Below are positions 12,350 through 23,800 of a stretch of 64,000 nt of DNA, piece by piece (the stretch's first letter is position 1; the number at the start of each line of letters is the position of its first letter). Source of the DNA: Eunapius fragilis (Eukaryota > Porifera > Demospongiae > Spongillida > Spongillidae); contig OY811978.1 in NCBI GenBank assembly GCA_963681505.1, positions 8,172,262 through 8,236,261 of the forward strand, read 5' to 3'. The translations under genes and the position numbers were made by a program. The notes beneath the pieces were generated by a model. That model ran no database searches. It was given only the letters and a program-made list of their open reading frames with translations, and was not told the origin of the DNA.

Positions 12350-13006
12350 GGACCGCTGCATGTACACGGGCCAGGGCCGGTGGGAGCAAGCTATAATTAA
12401 GTGATATTACATAGCACCAGCGATAACAGAACTCCGTGATTGTCGGAAGCAGGGCTGCATGAGAGATTCGTATATAGAAGTGCGTCGTGCAGTAACTAAG
12501 TTTGTAATAACTTAGTTTTTACCGCATGCTATGAATGTTGTTTTGCATGCATAATCAATACATGCATGCATGGTCGCACGATTCTGCATGCATGGATCCT
12601 CACAATTAAGATATTTTCTTTTATTGGTATAACTGTGCATGCATGATACTAATTAAGGTCTGCTCAGTGCTAAAAGTGTCAATGGAAATTAATGCCCAAC
12701 TATATAGCTGAATCCGCCTTGCGCTAAAAAAATTGTCCATGCAATTCATGCAGTTATCGATACCAATTGTCGCGATATGCGTTATCGAGTGACGGGCATC
12801 GGCGACGTTTTGGAACAGCTATGGTAAATACTGAAGGTACAAAAGCCCTTATCACGCGCGTGACGAGTTAAGTGAGAGATTCTGAGAAGCTAGGTTGAGG
12901 AAAGAACACACTACTAGCCTGTATAGGTTAACCCTGTAGCGTCTTGAGACACTCGAATTTGCGACCGCCATAGTCGAGCCGGTGCGCGCACTCGACTATG
13001 GCAAAT
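12350..13006. other. Intergenic stretch, simple motifs only
   Basis: No exon recognised. It carries scattered TGCATGCATG motifs and a short inverted repeat (CCATAGTCGAG / CTCGACTATGG) at 12969-13001 next to the palindrome. Confidence 0.5.
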
Positions 13007-13324
13007 AAAGTCAGCTCGCAGGATGATATTGAGTAGCTCCTTACCAGTAACCTATGCATTTACTGTACAGAACTCACGCCTTAATTTTTTTTTTGTTGTT
13101 ATGTCCCTCTTTGAGGGAGCTGTAGTGTTTTACTCAAGATCCATAAGGCCCCTCCCTCTTTTTAAACTGACGCGCGCGTTTAAAAAGTGGGATCTTGAGC
13201 TAAACACTACAGCCCCCTCAAAGAGGGACATAACAAAAATAAATAAATAAGGCGTGAGTTCTGTACAGTAAATACATAGGTTACTGGTAAGGAGCTACTC
13301 AATATCATCCTGCGAGCTGACTTT
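13007..13324. repeat. Palindromic (foldback) element, 318 bp
   Basis: The left arm beginning AAAGTCAGCTCGCAGG pairs with the right arm ending CCTGCGAGCTGACTTT. Pairing continues inward through TGTCCCTCTTTGAGGG to a centre near 13170 (TTTAAAC..GTTTAAA). Short indels around T and AAAT runs distinguish the arms. No protein recognised. Confidence 0.8.
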
Positions 13325-13344
13325 AAGACGTAGCATAATGCTAA

Positions 13345-13477
13345 ATACGCCAGTAGGGGCTGGGTACGAGACTAACGTGGATGTACAAATCAAAACCCAG
13401 TAGCGCAACGACTTCCCCGTCCGAGTACGAAGGCAGACAAACACATCGTGCCCTTTCAGGAAGCTTACTATTACCAA
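13345..13477 (-). pseudogene. RecQ-like helicase fragment
   Basis: The minus strand reads VSFLKGHDVFVCLRTRTGKSLRYWVL, matching the start of RecQ-type helicases around the Walker A loop (normally PTGxGKS, here RTRTGKS). Similarity ends at a TAGTCTCGTACCCAG-type repeat near 13360. It is a short, mutated relic of the family represented at 16783-17037. Confidence 0.6.
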
Positions 13478-13989
13478 CTGCTGCTCAGGAGAAACACTTC
13501 GGTACTACTGCATGATAGCCTAGTTCCAGAGCAACTAACGAGACATGAATTCTATCAAAAATGCACATGGCTGCAATTTGATTGTACCGTCGAAACTCCA
13601 ACCAAGCAACTGCCTAAATGCCCACCGGCCATAGACCTTCTTTCCGCGTCTCTGGAGACAATCGGGGTTAATCGGATGTGACTAATCAAATTCGGGTGCC
13701 TCAAGGAGAGGCAAGCTGGTTATACTCTCCAGGCTAATTTCTCTTCTGAGAGCGAGAAACGTGGCCATATAATCTATGACTATAGTACTATACAATCGAT
13801 ATGCATGGGGACTTTGTCAATAAGACTCAATATGTTAAGTATACATGTATACAAAAATATTATAAGGACCATTTTGAACAGCGGTTGTGGAGTGACCTGC
13901 CACCATTAAATTGTTCATACACTCTCCCCTCCCCATGAACAACAAAAGCAGTTTACAAAGGAAGTACTTTAATCTGTGTGAGCAATATT

Positions 13990-14100
13990 GGTTCCAACTG
14001 AATGTAAGAACACACGCACACAAACACAAATACACACACAAATACACACACAAACACACACACACACACACACACGCACACACACAAACACACACACAGA
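13990..14100. repeat. (CA)n-rich microsatellite
   Basis: Imperfect CA/ACAA/ATACAC repeats. The open frames across it are low complexity and not genes. Confidence 0.95.
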
Positions 14101-14165
14101 TCAGACCAGCCAAGATGGCTGCTATATAACTGAGACTGTTCATTGTTGTGGCTCGCAGCTCTCAC

Positions 14166-14490
14166 CAATGGAGCACACAGAAGGGGAATTAGGCAGTTCC
14201 AACATCTTATCCAATGTGCTTCTCATGTTGGTAATGACAGTTTCTACCTGAGGAAGTATAGATTAGCTTAATGCATGTTAGGATTGGATATACATTTGCT
14301 CATCGCACCTTTTCTGTGTGCAATGTGTGTTATGCATGATTCAATGCTACTTTAATCCTGTGTGGAAGGCATTCATTACATATGGCAGCTTTTTTTTTTT
14401 TTAGATTAAGCACAAGGTGTTTATAAATGCATACATTAAATGTGTATTGTCATCCTGGGGATACAATTGCACACCACATGTGCACAGCAG

Positions 14491-14525
<35 letters not shown>

Positions 14526-15092
14526 CAGTTTTGCCATTCAGTCATTTAATGGAACTACACCTGTAAATGGTAATGACATAAACATAAAGTATAGGATCAA
14601 GTAAAACATCAATCCAATTAATACGTGTAAAACAAGCAGTTACTAGGTGCATTTTGTTTACCACAAATGGAGCGGTAATGGATAGCTCCGGTAGCACGGT
14701 TTGTTTTAAGCATGTCAAAAGGATTTAAGCCCAATCCTAAAAGGAATTGTACCCATTAAATGTAACTAGGTCCATAAACATCCAAACTGCAAAAACCTTT
14801 TTATTTATTTTTTACTGTACACGCATGTGTACAATTGTACCCCCCCCCCCCCCCCGGGACAACATGCAGGACAATTGTACTCCCCAGGACGACATGTACA
14901 GGACAATGGTACCCCCCGGGACGACATGTACAGGACAATAAACATTAAAGCCACTAAACTTACTTGTTGCAATGACTTTCCTAGCTCTTCAATAAGTGAT
15001 TTCCACTTGACAAGTTGCAATTCGATAGTTTCAGGATGCAATGGAGAAAATTCCACTCTATTGGGTGCGAAGGATGCACATGTGTGTGAACT
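14166..15092 (-). CDS. Two exons of an unrecognised gene (partial)
   Basis: Two minus-strand segments have good splice sites and compatible phases. Exon 14964-15092 (43 codons, phase 0/0) has an AACAG acceptor and GTAAGT donor and reads VEFSPLHPETIELQLVKWK then SLIEELGKSLQQ. Exon 14166-14247 (acceptor CCTCAG, donor GTGAGA, ending phase 1) reads VETVITNMRSTLDKMLELPN then SPSVCSI. The joined sequence looks alpha-helical and possibly coiled-coil. Flanking exons were not found, and I do not recognise the family. The intron between them is full of repeats. Confidence 0.45.
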
Positions 15093-15510
15093 CTGTTAAT
15101 ATAAATGCACCACGTCGTATCAGTTATTAATAGCCAGTACCCTCATTATAAAATATCTATTGTCCTGAGTCTCATCCCGGGGGTACAATTATACACCACG
15201 TGTACAGATTTTTGCCATTCAAACATTCATGGAACCTTGTTACCTTTAATGGTACTGGCAATAAGTACAAGTTAAATTTTAGCATTGGGCCGAGAAAAGT
15301 AAGGCTAAAATCTTTTGATACGCACATTACAAAATGTGCACTTGTACACTGCACGTATCAATACGATTTTACTTATCTCAGCCAAATCCTAAAAGGACCT
15401 GTACAACATACATGTGCCAGTGCTGTTGAATGCAACTGTCCCTTCAATAAACAAACGGCAAAGACTTTTTTTCGCCCGGGATGACAGTCAATGACAGTCA
15501 GGACAATATA
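14440..15510. repeat. Two diverged copies of a dispersed repeat
   Basis: Segments near 14445-14810 and 15163-15480 share, in order: a CATCC-GGGG-TACAATT start, TTTTGCCATTCA, GGAACCT or GGAACTAC, AATCCTAAAAGGA, AAAC-GGCAAA-AC-TTTTT. A poly-A run (14490-14523) and a small tandem of GGACGACATGTACAGGACAAT (14865-14940) lie within or between them. The (A)14 near 15950 is separate. Confidence 0.55.
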
Positions 15511-16530
15511 CATTAAGGGAACTGAACAATGCATTGACATTTGAACAAAGGTTTGCACATGTATATGACCAGGATCCCGCAGTCCAACCTCTCCCTCCCA
15601 CTTGCGTCGTGCACACATGACAGTAAAACACACCAACCAGTCCTCGCAGCATAAGCAACACAAATAGGGGAGGTTGTCTAGATCAGGTATCTTTTACTAG
15701 CACATATGCTTCGGGTTGGTGTGTGCTAACGTACACAGGATCTGTAATAAACTACAAAGGGAACTACTTAAAACAGCCAAACACCCACACCCACTTTGGC
15801 TTCACGGGAGGCTGTGATGTGGGCGGAAGAAAGTGGTAAGCAGTTAGGTGATAGTAGAGGACAACATTGAAGAGTATGAGGACTGCCAAGCTGGAGGAGA
15901 AAATAGAATGGCAAAGGATGGCAACACTGACATTCACAACAAATGGTGCAAAAAAAAAAAAAAAAACCTGGGAAATGATGATATCTCGTTCAGAGATTTG
16001 GCAGATGGAAGAGAGACCCTTTTAAAAAGATGGGTAAAGTACAAATGGTGTTGAGAAGTGCTGAAGGTCACAAGACACTAAAAAATGGTCTTGGGAAGAT
16101 TATGATAATTGATTTACAGCATGGTCCAATATAACCCTTACAACTTAATCAGGGAAATTATAGCATCCTGAAACCAGGTGTGTGTAAGACACATTGCAGC
16201 CTCATGTTTCAAATGACAGATGTACAAATGAATGGTGATGACTTATAAGCATATCAGAATAATGCCGCGCTATTCTGATGTGGAAAAACCATGCACATGT
16301 ATCAACAACTATCTAACACCGGACAGCAAACATATGAGCTAACTGATACCAGATATGGCTATGTTAATTTTTATATTTCCACATGACTATGATACCCAAT
16401 CACAATGTACATGTAATTATGAATGCTAGTACATCTATGATAATTTTTAATAATAGCAACTGCATGTAGTACACTACCTACAATATTCGATCCTCCCTAA
16501 TCAAAATACATGTGATGGTAACTATGGAGA
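15510..16530. other. Intergenic stretch before the gap
   Basis: No exon recognised; one poly-A run at about 15950-15967. Confidence 0.4.
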
Positions 16531-16730
16531 NNNNNNNNNNNNNNNNNNNNNNNNNNNNNNNNNNNNNNNNNNNNNNNNNNNNNNNNNNNNNNNNNNNNNN
16601 NNNNNNNNNNNNNNNNNNNNNNNNNNNNNNNNNNNNNNNNNNNNNNNNNNNNNNNNNNNNNNNNNNNNNNNNNNNNNNNNNNNNNNNNNNNNNNNNNNNN
16701 NNNNNNNNNNNNNNNNNNNNNNNNNNNNNN
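16531..16730. other. Assembly gap (200 N)
   Basis: Exactly 200 N, the usual arbitrary gap size, just upstream of the RecQ-like exon. Confidence 0.99.
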
Positions 16731-16782
16731 GCTTTTAATTATGACGTCACTTCCCAAAACATAGGGTCACGTTATCATAACA

Positions 16783-17037
16783 ATGGACGGCGATATAGTT
16801 GAGGATGCCATAACGTACGCTAAGCTTGCGCTGGGAGTGGAGAGGCTCAAGGAAAAACAAGAGGAGGCAATAAAAACGTTTGTGAAGGGTCGCGACTGTT
16901 TCGTAATACTACCAACCGGATATGGGAAGACGTTGTGCTATGTTCTACTGCCATACGTGTTTGACCGCTTGCGCAAGAAAGAGAGGACATGTATCGTACT
17001 CTGCGTGTCCCCTTTAGTATCACTGATGATGGATCAG
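16783..17037 (+). CDS. RecQ-like DNA helicase, first exon only
   Basis: An 85-residue exon from the ATG at 16783 to a GTGAGC donor at 17038. It reads the N-terminal RecA-like fold of RecQ helicases: motif 0 LKEKQEEAI, Walker A LPTGYGKTLCY, and motif Ia VSPLVSLMMDQ. The DEAH box, helicase lobe 2 and RQC domain do not follow anywhere downstream. The next sequence is an oppositely oriented zinc-module exon and then a foldback element, so the gene is truncated. Such RecQ-like genes are often multicopy in non-bilaterian genomes and may travel with transposons; that is inference here. The gap just upstream may hide the promoter. Confidence 0.75.
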
Positions 17038-17039
17038 GT

Positions 17040-17340
17040 GAGCAAGTATTCTGCACTGGGCTTGTTGACACAGAAGCTGTTCATTAAGTTTCATAGCTTT
17101 ATCGACAGCTACGAAGCAGGCTTTACATATGTATACCTTATCCAGACCTTTTACTGATATATCCAGTTCTCCAAAGCGTTCGCGATTTCTGGCACTTAAG
17201 TTTCCTGTACTAACCAAACGCAACATATATCCATAAATGGAAGAACCCTCGTTGCCATCAGCGTAACAGTGCAGCACCCTTCGGTTCCTATGGTTGGTAA
17301 CCACCGTCCCGCAGCACCGACATTGATATGGACTCCACAT
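17040..17340 (-). CDS. Zinc-module protein, 5' exon (transposon-like)
   Basis: From an ATG at 17340 the minus strand encodes YQCRCCGTVV, then NRRVLHCYA, a poorly conserved middle, RFGELDI and KVYICKACFVAVDKAM. This CxxC...CxxC arrangement, a putative zinc-binding knuckle near the N-terminus, resembles the CRVCG...FCRPC module at 28970-29240 in the same window. The exon runs into the RecQ-like exon near 17037, with no unambiguous donor. The two 5' exons face each other, which suggests a rearrangement breakpoint. Function unknown. Confidence 0.5.
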
Positions 17341-17464
17341 GTTGAAATTTCGAGTAAAAAGAAATTGCGTTAATTCACGGTCGGAAGTGGTTAGTGAATA
17401 GGCTACGTTAAATTAAATTCATGATAAACACGAACACAGATTTTACCCGTACGGTTTGCCAGAC

Positions 17465-17535
17465 CCTTGCCGAGCGTAGCGGTGATGTAATCCATCCGCA
17501 GCTGTGACGTCATGGGTCTGGGTACGAGACTAGTT
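17465..17535. repeat. TAGTCTCGTACCCAG-type dispersed repeat
   Basis: Reverse-complemented, this reads ACTAGTCTCGTACCCAGACCC, then CGGATGGATTACATCACCGC. The same two blocks occur at about 36-90 and 1801-1845, and the first block alone at 13358-13380. It is a high-copy repeat in this window, probably a miniature element end. Confidence 0.55.
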
Positions 17536-17546
17536 GTCTCCAACTT

Positions 17547-18904
17547 GGGCATTCCTACAGTTTAGGTTCCGGCGATTAAATTCACGAGCATTGAAAGGTT
17601 TCGAGGTCCAACGGCTGATTTAGACATTATGAATATAATTATAGTAGTAAGGCAGTAAGTAAGGCTTCCTGCTTGATGCTGAGCACGCGAGCAAATGCTA
17701 TTTTACCGCCAAAACTTAAAAACCTTGCTCGTGGTCTACAATTCAGGATAGCCCACAAAACCACAACGGCACACCACAACCCCCGATGCCGCTGCCGCTG
17801 GTATCCTCACAACCACAATCATGGTCTCACGCAGTACCTTTGAATTTTTGTCACGTACACGCAGCGCGCCACCATCTTGTTTCCGTTCCCAACGTGTACG
17901 CGGCCTCGAAAGGAGCGCTAAGACTGCATGGCTCGCCTAGAGCACTATATTATGCAACACGGAAATATTTAAGTACTGCCATCGATATTACAAGTTATGT
18001 CACGTGAGCACGTCGATGACGAGCACGCGAGCAAATGCCGTGAGGTTTATGCCTAACACAAACAGTAACAAACACTTACAGTAATGAGCGTTTCATTTTT
18101 CGCCGGTACTGGTCCACACCCCTCTTGTAAATTCTCGTTCTAGCTGGGCCTAGTTTAGGTTCGGTGTAAGGGGGATAAGTACATTGGCTTCACTCCCCTA
18201 TCCTAGCATGACACCCAACTAAAGCCCCCCATTTTCTAACCCTAACCCTAACCCTAAGTGAAGCCAATGTACTTATCCCCCTTACACTGAACCTAAACTA
18301 GGCCCAGCTAGAACGAGAATTTACAAGAGGGGTGTGGACCAGTACCGGCGAAAAATGAAACGCTCATTACTGTAAGTGTTTATTACTGTTTGTGTTAGGT
18401 ATAAACCTCACGGCATTTGCTCGCGTGCTCGTCATCGACGTGCTCACGTGACATAACTTGTAATATCGATGGCAGTACTTAAATATTTCCGTGTTGCATA
18501 ATATAGTGCTCTAGGCGAGCCATGCAGTCTTAGCGCTCCTTTCGAGGCCGCGTACACGTTGGGAACGGAAACAAGATGGTGGCGCGCTGCGTGTGCGTGA
18601 CAAAAATTCAAAGGTACTGCGTGAGACCATGATTGTGGTTGTGAGGATACAAGCGGCAGCGGCATCGGGGGTTGTGGTGTGCCGTTGTGGTTTTGTGGGC
18701 TATCCTGAATTGTAGACCACGAGCAAGGTTTTTAAGTTTTGGCGGTAAAATAGCATTTGCTCGCGTGCTCAGCATCAAGCAGGAAGCCTTACTTACTGCA
18801 TTACTACTATAATTATATTCATAATGTCTAAATCAGCCGTTGGACCTCGAAACCTTTCAATGCTCGTGAATTTAATCGCCGGAACCTAAACTGTAGGAAT
18901 GCCC
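17547..18904. repeat. Large foldback: 648-bp arms with telomere-like loop
   Basis: The left arm (17547-18194) and right arm (18257-18904) are reverse complements with only a handful of mismatches by eye. The 62-base loop contains three CCCTAA units (18238-18256), the animal telomere motif. Each arm carries the same 73-codon open frame (17786-18007 plus, 18444-18665 minus; one residue differs), which I judge to be chance. No transposase is visible. The near identity implies recent formation or gene conversion between arms. Confidence 0.85.
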
Positions 18905-19612
18905 CAACTTGCAGTCAGTCTTTGGGATCGTGCGTCCAGCGATTCCCCCGAGTTAGTCCCCGACATTCCAAATGTGGTCAACATGATCACGGTATACCCG
19001 CGCATGCGCACCTCTCTCTCGTCAGGCTAATAATACACAACCAAAAGTTGCCGGTAACGTGACGGTAGTGCTATTTAACGTCTCCGTTACGGGGCCCAAA
19101 TATGAGGACGTTACGGAAACGTGTTAATTTGGCTACCGTTACGGAAAGAAATTTCTTGTCAATACGGTGGTATAATTAAAATTGTCTTTACGGCAACGTA
19201 GTATCAGCACCGTTACGCCAGCGATTAAAGCAATATAACGTAACGGTTTGAATCTCTTGAATGTATCACTAACGTATGTATTAATAAATAACCGAACGCC
19301 AACGCATGCACCCGTACCTATTAAAAAGGCGACGATATCAGCCGTAAAGCCCAGCTTTACTGAACATTGACCATGCCACTTATCCACCACCCACTTTACT
19401 GAGATAAATAAAACATCATCAAATCTTCAATAAAGAATAACTGGTAGGAAAGCAGCTCAATATGACAGAGGATAACAGGAGTCATTTGTCACAGTACATT
19501 AGTACATCCAGCAGATTAGCATATCCGGCAGAATCAGATGAGTACACGAAGCTGAATCAGATGAGTACTTGATTAAGTGGTCCAATAGTGATATGAGGGA
19601 TTCTGAACATCC

Positions 19613-20842
19613 TTAGTCCTGCTGAGGTGGGGCACTTTCGCAGCACATTCCATGTCCATTTAACTCATAGTTATGTGCTTCGTCTTCCTCCGTAATGCCC
19701 TTCCACTCTTCATCAGTGATGTTAGTCTTATAATACTGCTCCACCCAGATCTCAAATTGGGTGTGGTTTGCTTGCTGTTTTGCATTGCAGTGTCTGATGA
19801 ACATACGCTGAAATAATTAATGTCCAGTTTAAGTATGACATGCTGTATACATGCACTTACAAAAAGTGCCAAATGTTGCCGATACACTCTTTCATCTTCA
19901 ATGGTCCCTTGCAAGGACTTTACAATCGATGCTGCAAGTTGGCTTGTTGAAAGGAAGCAGTATCGCTTGTAGGGCTGCAGACCTAAGCACTAAATAAAAT
20001 ATTCATGTGATCATCAGCATGCATAAGGCATGCATTGAGAGGTTTACACCTTCCTACGCTCATATGTACGATAATCTGCCAACTTATTCTTTGCATACTT
20101 TAGTGCTACATCAAACTTGTATGGCTCATTTTGCATTACTTGACTTGTAAGCACTTTTGCAACAGCAGACTACAGAAAGAAAGAAATGTGACACAATAAA
20201 AGATGCATCCCATGCATCAGAGTAAATACTCGGATGCTTTCTTTTGCTGGGCTTCGTGACAGAGTTGAACAAAACAACTTTGCCAGTTCCACTTGTAGTG
20301 GCAACTAAAGAAAATCATGCACGGACAAAATACATGTACACGTACTTACTGTACAAGAATGCACTAAAAAATATATTCCATACCTCATAGTTGGTACCTT
20401 TAATTTTAAAGCTATCCTTTGCAAGCTGTGCCATCATTTGCTTCAGTTCAGTAAGGATGTCACAGGTTTGATTAAGTTTTGCTTCAAGGTTTCCAATCTT
20501 CTCCCTCATGGTAGAAATCTCTGATCGTAAGTTAGATAATATTCTTGATGAACCAGTTTCTATTCTACACGTTTCTACAGATAGTAGAGATCTGCTCTCA
20601 TTTCATGCAATGCATGCAACGCTACATTTAGAGCCAGCATATGCTAATATAGACTTGCCCAAGCCAGACGAAGAGCTTTCCGCATCTCTCGATCCCTCGT
20701 GATCAGATACAGCATCCAAATTACTTCCTGTCACTTCACGATTGGCTGGCAGTGCTGTTGCTTCGAATTGTAAGGACGCAGTGGTAGCTGATGCTCTTGA
20801 GTTCCTTCGTGGAGCACGAGGTGGCGCTGGAGATTGCTGCAT
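19613..20842 (-). CDS. Transposon partner protein, spliced, function unknown
   Basis: Start at 20842 (MQQSPAPPRAPRRNS), serine-rich N-terminus. Then a probable coiled coil (MREKIGNLEAKL, ILTELKQMM) ending at a GTATGG donor at 20384, followed by exons 20230-20304, 20050-20169, 19861-19989 and 19613-19807, all in consistent phase. Readable pieces are VELAKLFCSTLSRSP, KFDVALKYAKNKLADYR, LGLQPYKRYCFLSTSQLAAS and FEIWVEQYYKTNITDEEW. The last four exons look like an all-helical globular domain. A TGA at about 20603 lies in frame between the first exon and the coiled coil, so either a short intron is spliced there or the copy is broken. Its position inside the element suggests a DNA-binding or accessory role; I do not recognise the family. 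Confidence 0.55.
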
Positions 20843-20887
20843 TGTTTACGTCCTGCGAAACCAACCATGCACGTGATTCAATTAAAC

Positions 20888-23800
20888 ATGGCCGCTCAAT
20901 CTTACAGATGTGATCCGTGTGGCAAGAATTTTGATTACAAATCGAAATATGAAAGGCATCTTGAGTCTCAAGTCCATAAGGATAAGGTCTATTACATCGA
21001 AATGACGGAGGAAGAAAATTATTCACATCGAACGCTACTGGTACATGAAGCTGATGATGATCCACTGTTGCTTACTAGTTGTGAAAGCATACCAGCATCG
21101 GAACGAGTTGAAGATTGTTCTAAGTTTACAACTGACGGTGAAGATGGGGAAAATATTGATTCAGATGCGGACGGTTAGCGATGTTTTATCGCGTACTACT
21201 ACATGTAGGTATAACTTGTATAACATGCAGACGGTGCTGATATTGACGTGTTCGGAGACCCGCTGGCTAAAGGAGAGTATGCACCATTTACTTCAAAGAT
21301 AAGTGCAATGACTTATCTTATTGCTCATAGTCCACGACCCATAGTAAGGAAAATGCTCTTTAGTTGCTCGAATTATATGAGACCGTTGTTCTACAGGGAC
21401 AGAAAAACTTGAAGTTCATATTCCATACTCTAAGGTGTCTTCAGCCTTCTCTGCCCAGTCTGACTACTGTCATGAAGTATACTCTTCCAGGATTTACAGA
21501 ACCTACTATGGTATGTAATCATGCACACAGATATTGTTTGATGTGTGAAAGTATTTTTCTTGTGCCCCTTTTGACTAAGCATGTTGCATCCAATGGAGTT
21601 CCATTTTATCTAAATTCAATCCGTGACATACTGCAAAGATGTCTTGCAAATCCTGAGATTGCAAATAACCTTGTGCGCTTTCCTGTGGAACCAAAAAATG
21701 AATTCAGGTACATTGTATATGCATTTACATTAATTAGTGACGCTTATATATGTTGATACCAGACAAATGTACCATGGTCTCAAATGGAGAACTGAAGCAA
21801 GGTTTTATGCTCCTATGGTGATGTCACCAGTTGGAAATATTTTTCTTAATGATTGTGTTCAGTTTTTATCTGGTGTTGTAGAGAATATGTGTTTCATCAA
21901 GCAATTCCTGTGTAAGGTACATTTACTTGTACATGCATAAGGATACTCATTGGCATTTATATGTATAACTTTTCACACTGTATTTGTATCGTTATTACAT
22001 GCAGGAAGGTCATGATGGTGTATTTGCTAATGTGCAGATATTTGAGAGCCACCCAAGTCAAAGAAATTCCTATGTTATAGCAGGAAATGAACAGATACTT
22101 GTGTCCAGTATCAGCAAGGTGCTGTCATGGCCTTCACAGCTTTATAGGCATGATGCAGATGGAATGCTTGTTGCATTGACAGAAGAGGTAAGCTGGTGAT
22201 CTACATGTATATATTTTATTGTTATTGTTTGAGAACTAAATAATAAGCATGGAGATTTTTTTAATTTTAGGAATGTGCATCTGTATCATGCCCTCATCCT
22301 TTGAAAATCAAGTCAGCCAATTGTGGTGGAATTCCTGTGATCATGACACCTTTGGTAGTATTTTGTGATGACACTAGTGGCAATAAATCGAAAGTCTGGA
22401 ATAAATTTGAGTCCTTTTGTGTACTGCTTGCTGGACTACCTAAGGAACAAAATACAAACCTTAAAAACATTCATTTTGTTTGTACATCAAACAAGGTTCC
22501 AGTTATGGAGATGGCACGCCCACTTGTTGAGGAGTTCAAGATACTTGAGGATGGCATCATTGCCTATGATGCGTATTTGTGTTGTAAGGTCATAGCAGTT
22601 GCTCCAATAATGTGCATTTTGTGTGACAATCCGATGGGAGCTGAGATATGCAGTCATTTGGGTGCTAACACATATATGTTTTGCAGGATATGCACTGTAA
22701 GCTGTGTTCAATTATTTACACCAGTGAACTACATCTTTCCTTTTTCTACAGACTGATTCTAGATCTAGTCATATACATGTGGCTGCACTGAGAACAAAGA
22801 GCAACACACTTTCACATGTGCAAAAGATAAAGTTGGCTACCACCCAAAGAGAAAAAGGAAAGCTACAAACTGAATATGGTATAAGTCCGGAGGAAAATCC
22901 ATTTCTTGATCTTCAACTAGACTTACATCGGTATGTAACTGTACAGTAAGCTGCATGTTAAGTCAAATAGTCTTTTCTATGTATGCAGGAGTACTCCTGT
23001 GGAAGTGTTGCATACACTGATTTTAGGGCCATACAAGTATCTATTGAGAGCTAAAATGGCTAAGCTGTCGACCAAGCAGTGCATGGAGGTGGCAGCTCGC
23101 ATTCGTGCCTTTCCTTCATCTGGTCTCTCGATGAAGGTATCAACTGATATATCAAAATACTATCGTTCATTTGTTGGCAGGGATTTCAAAGCATTTGCTC
23201 AGATAGCTCTCTTTGTTCTATCACCTTATTTGACTGCATCAGAGTTAGAAGTGTGGCTGGCTCTGTCTAAGGTTAGATTATTGAAAGTTGCATGTTCAGT
23301 CTTACTAACCTATGGTATTTATTAGGTTTTCAAGATCACATATTGTGACAGCTTTAATCCTGCAAATTTGGATCAGTATAGAGCAGTCTGTCAAGGATTT
23401 GTAAATTCTATTGAAACCCACCTTCCTGAATGGAGGAAAAAATTAAAGATCCATCTTCTACTCCATCTCCCAGATGATATGCTGATGTATGGTCCAACTG
23501 CGGCATTTAATACTGAAAGGTATAAAGAAGAAATACTGTGCATACTAATTTTACATTCTTGTATCTCTTCAGATGCGAGAGTTACAATTCCCTTATTCGT
23601 GGTTGGAATATTTTTGGAAATAAGCAATCTCCTAGTAGAGACATTGCTAGACGCTTTGCAATCCAAGAAAGCATAAGATTTCATTTTTCTGGAAGTTTTT
23701 ACAAGCCATCAGATAGGTATGTAACAATTAATATTATACATTCAGTCTTGCAAAAAAAATATCTGTTCCATAAAAGGTGTGGTGAAGATCTTATGCAGCT

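Noticed and set aside
17786-18665. A duplicated 73-residue protein gene in both foldback arms
   Set aside because: The identity follows from the arms being copies of each other; the frame has no recognisable features.
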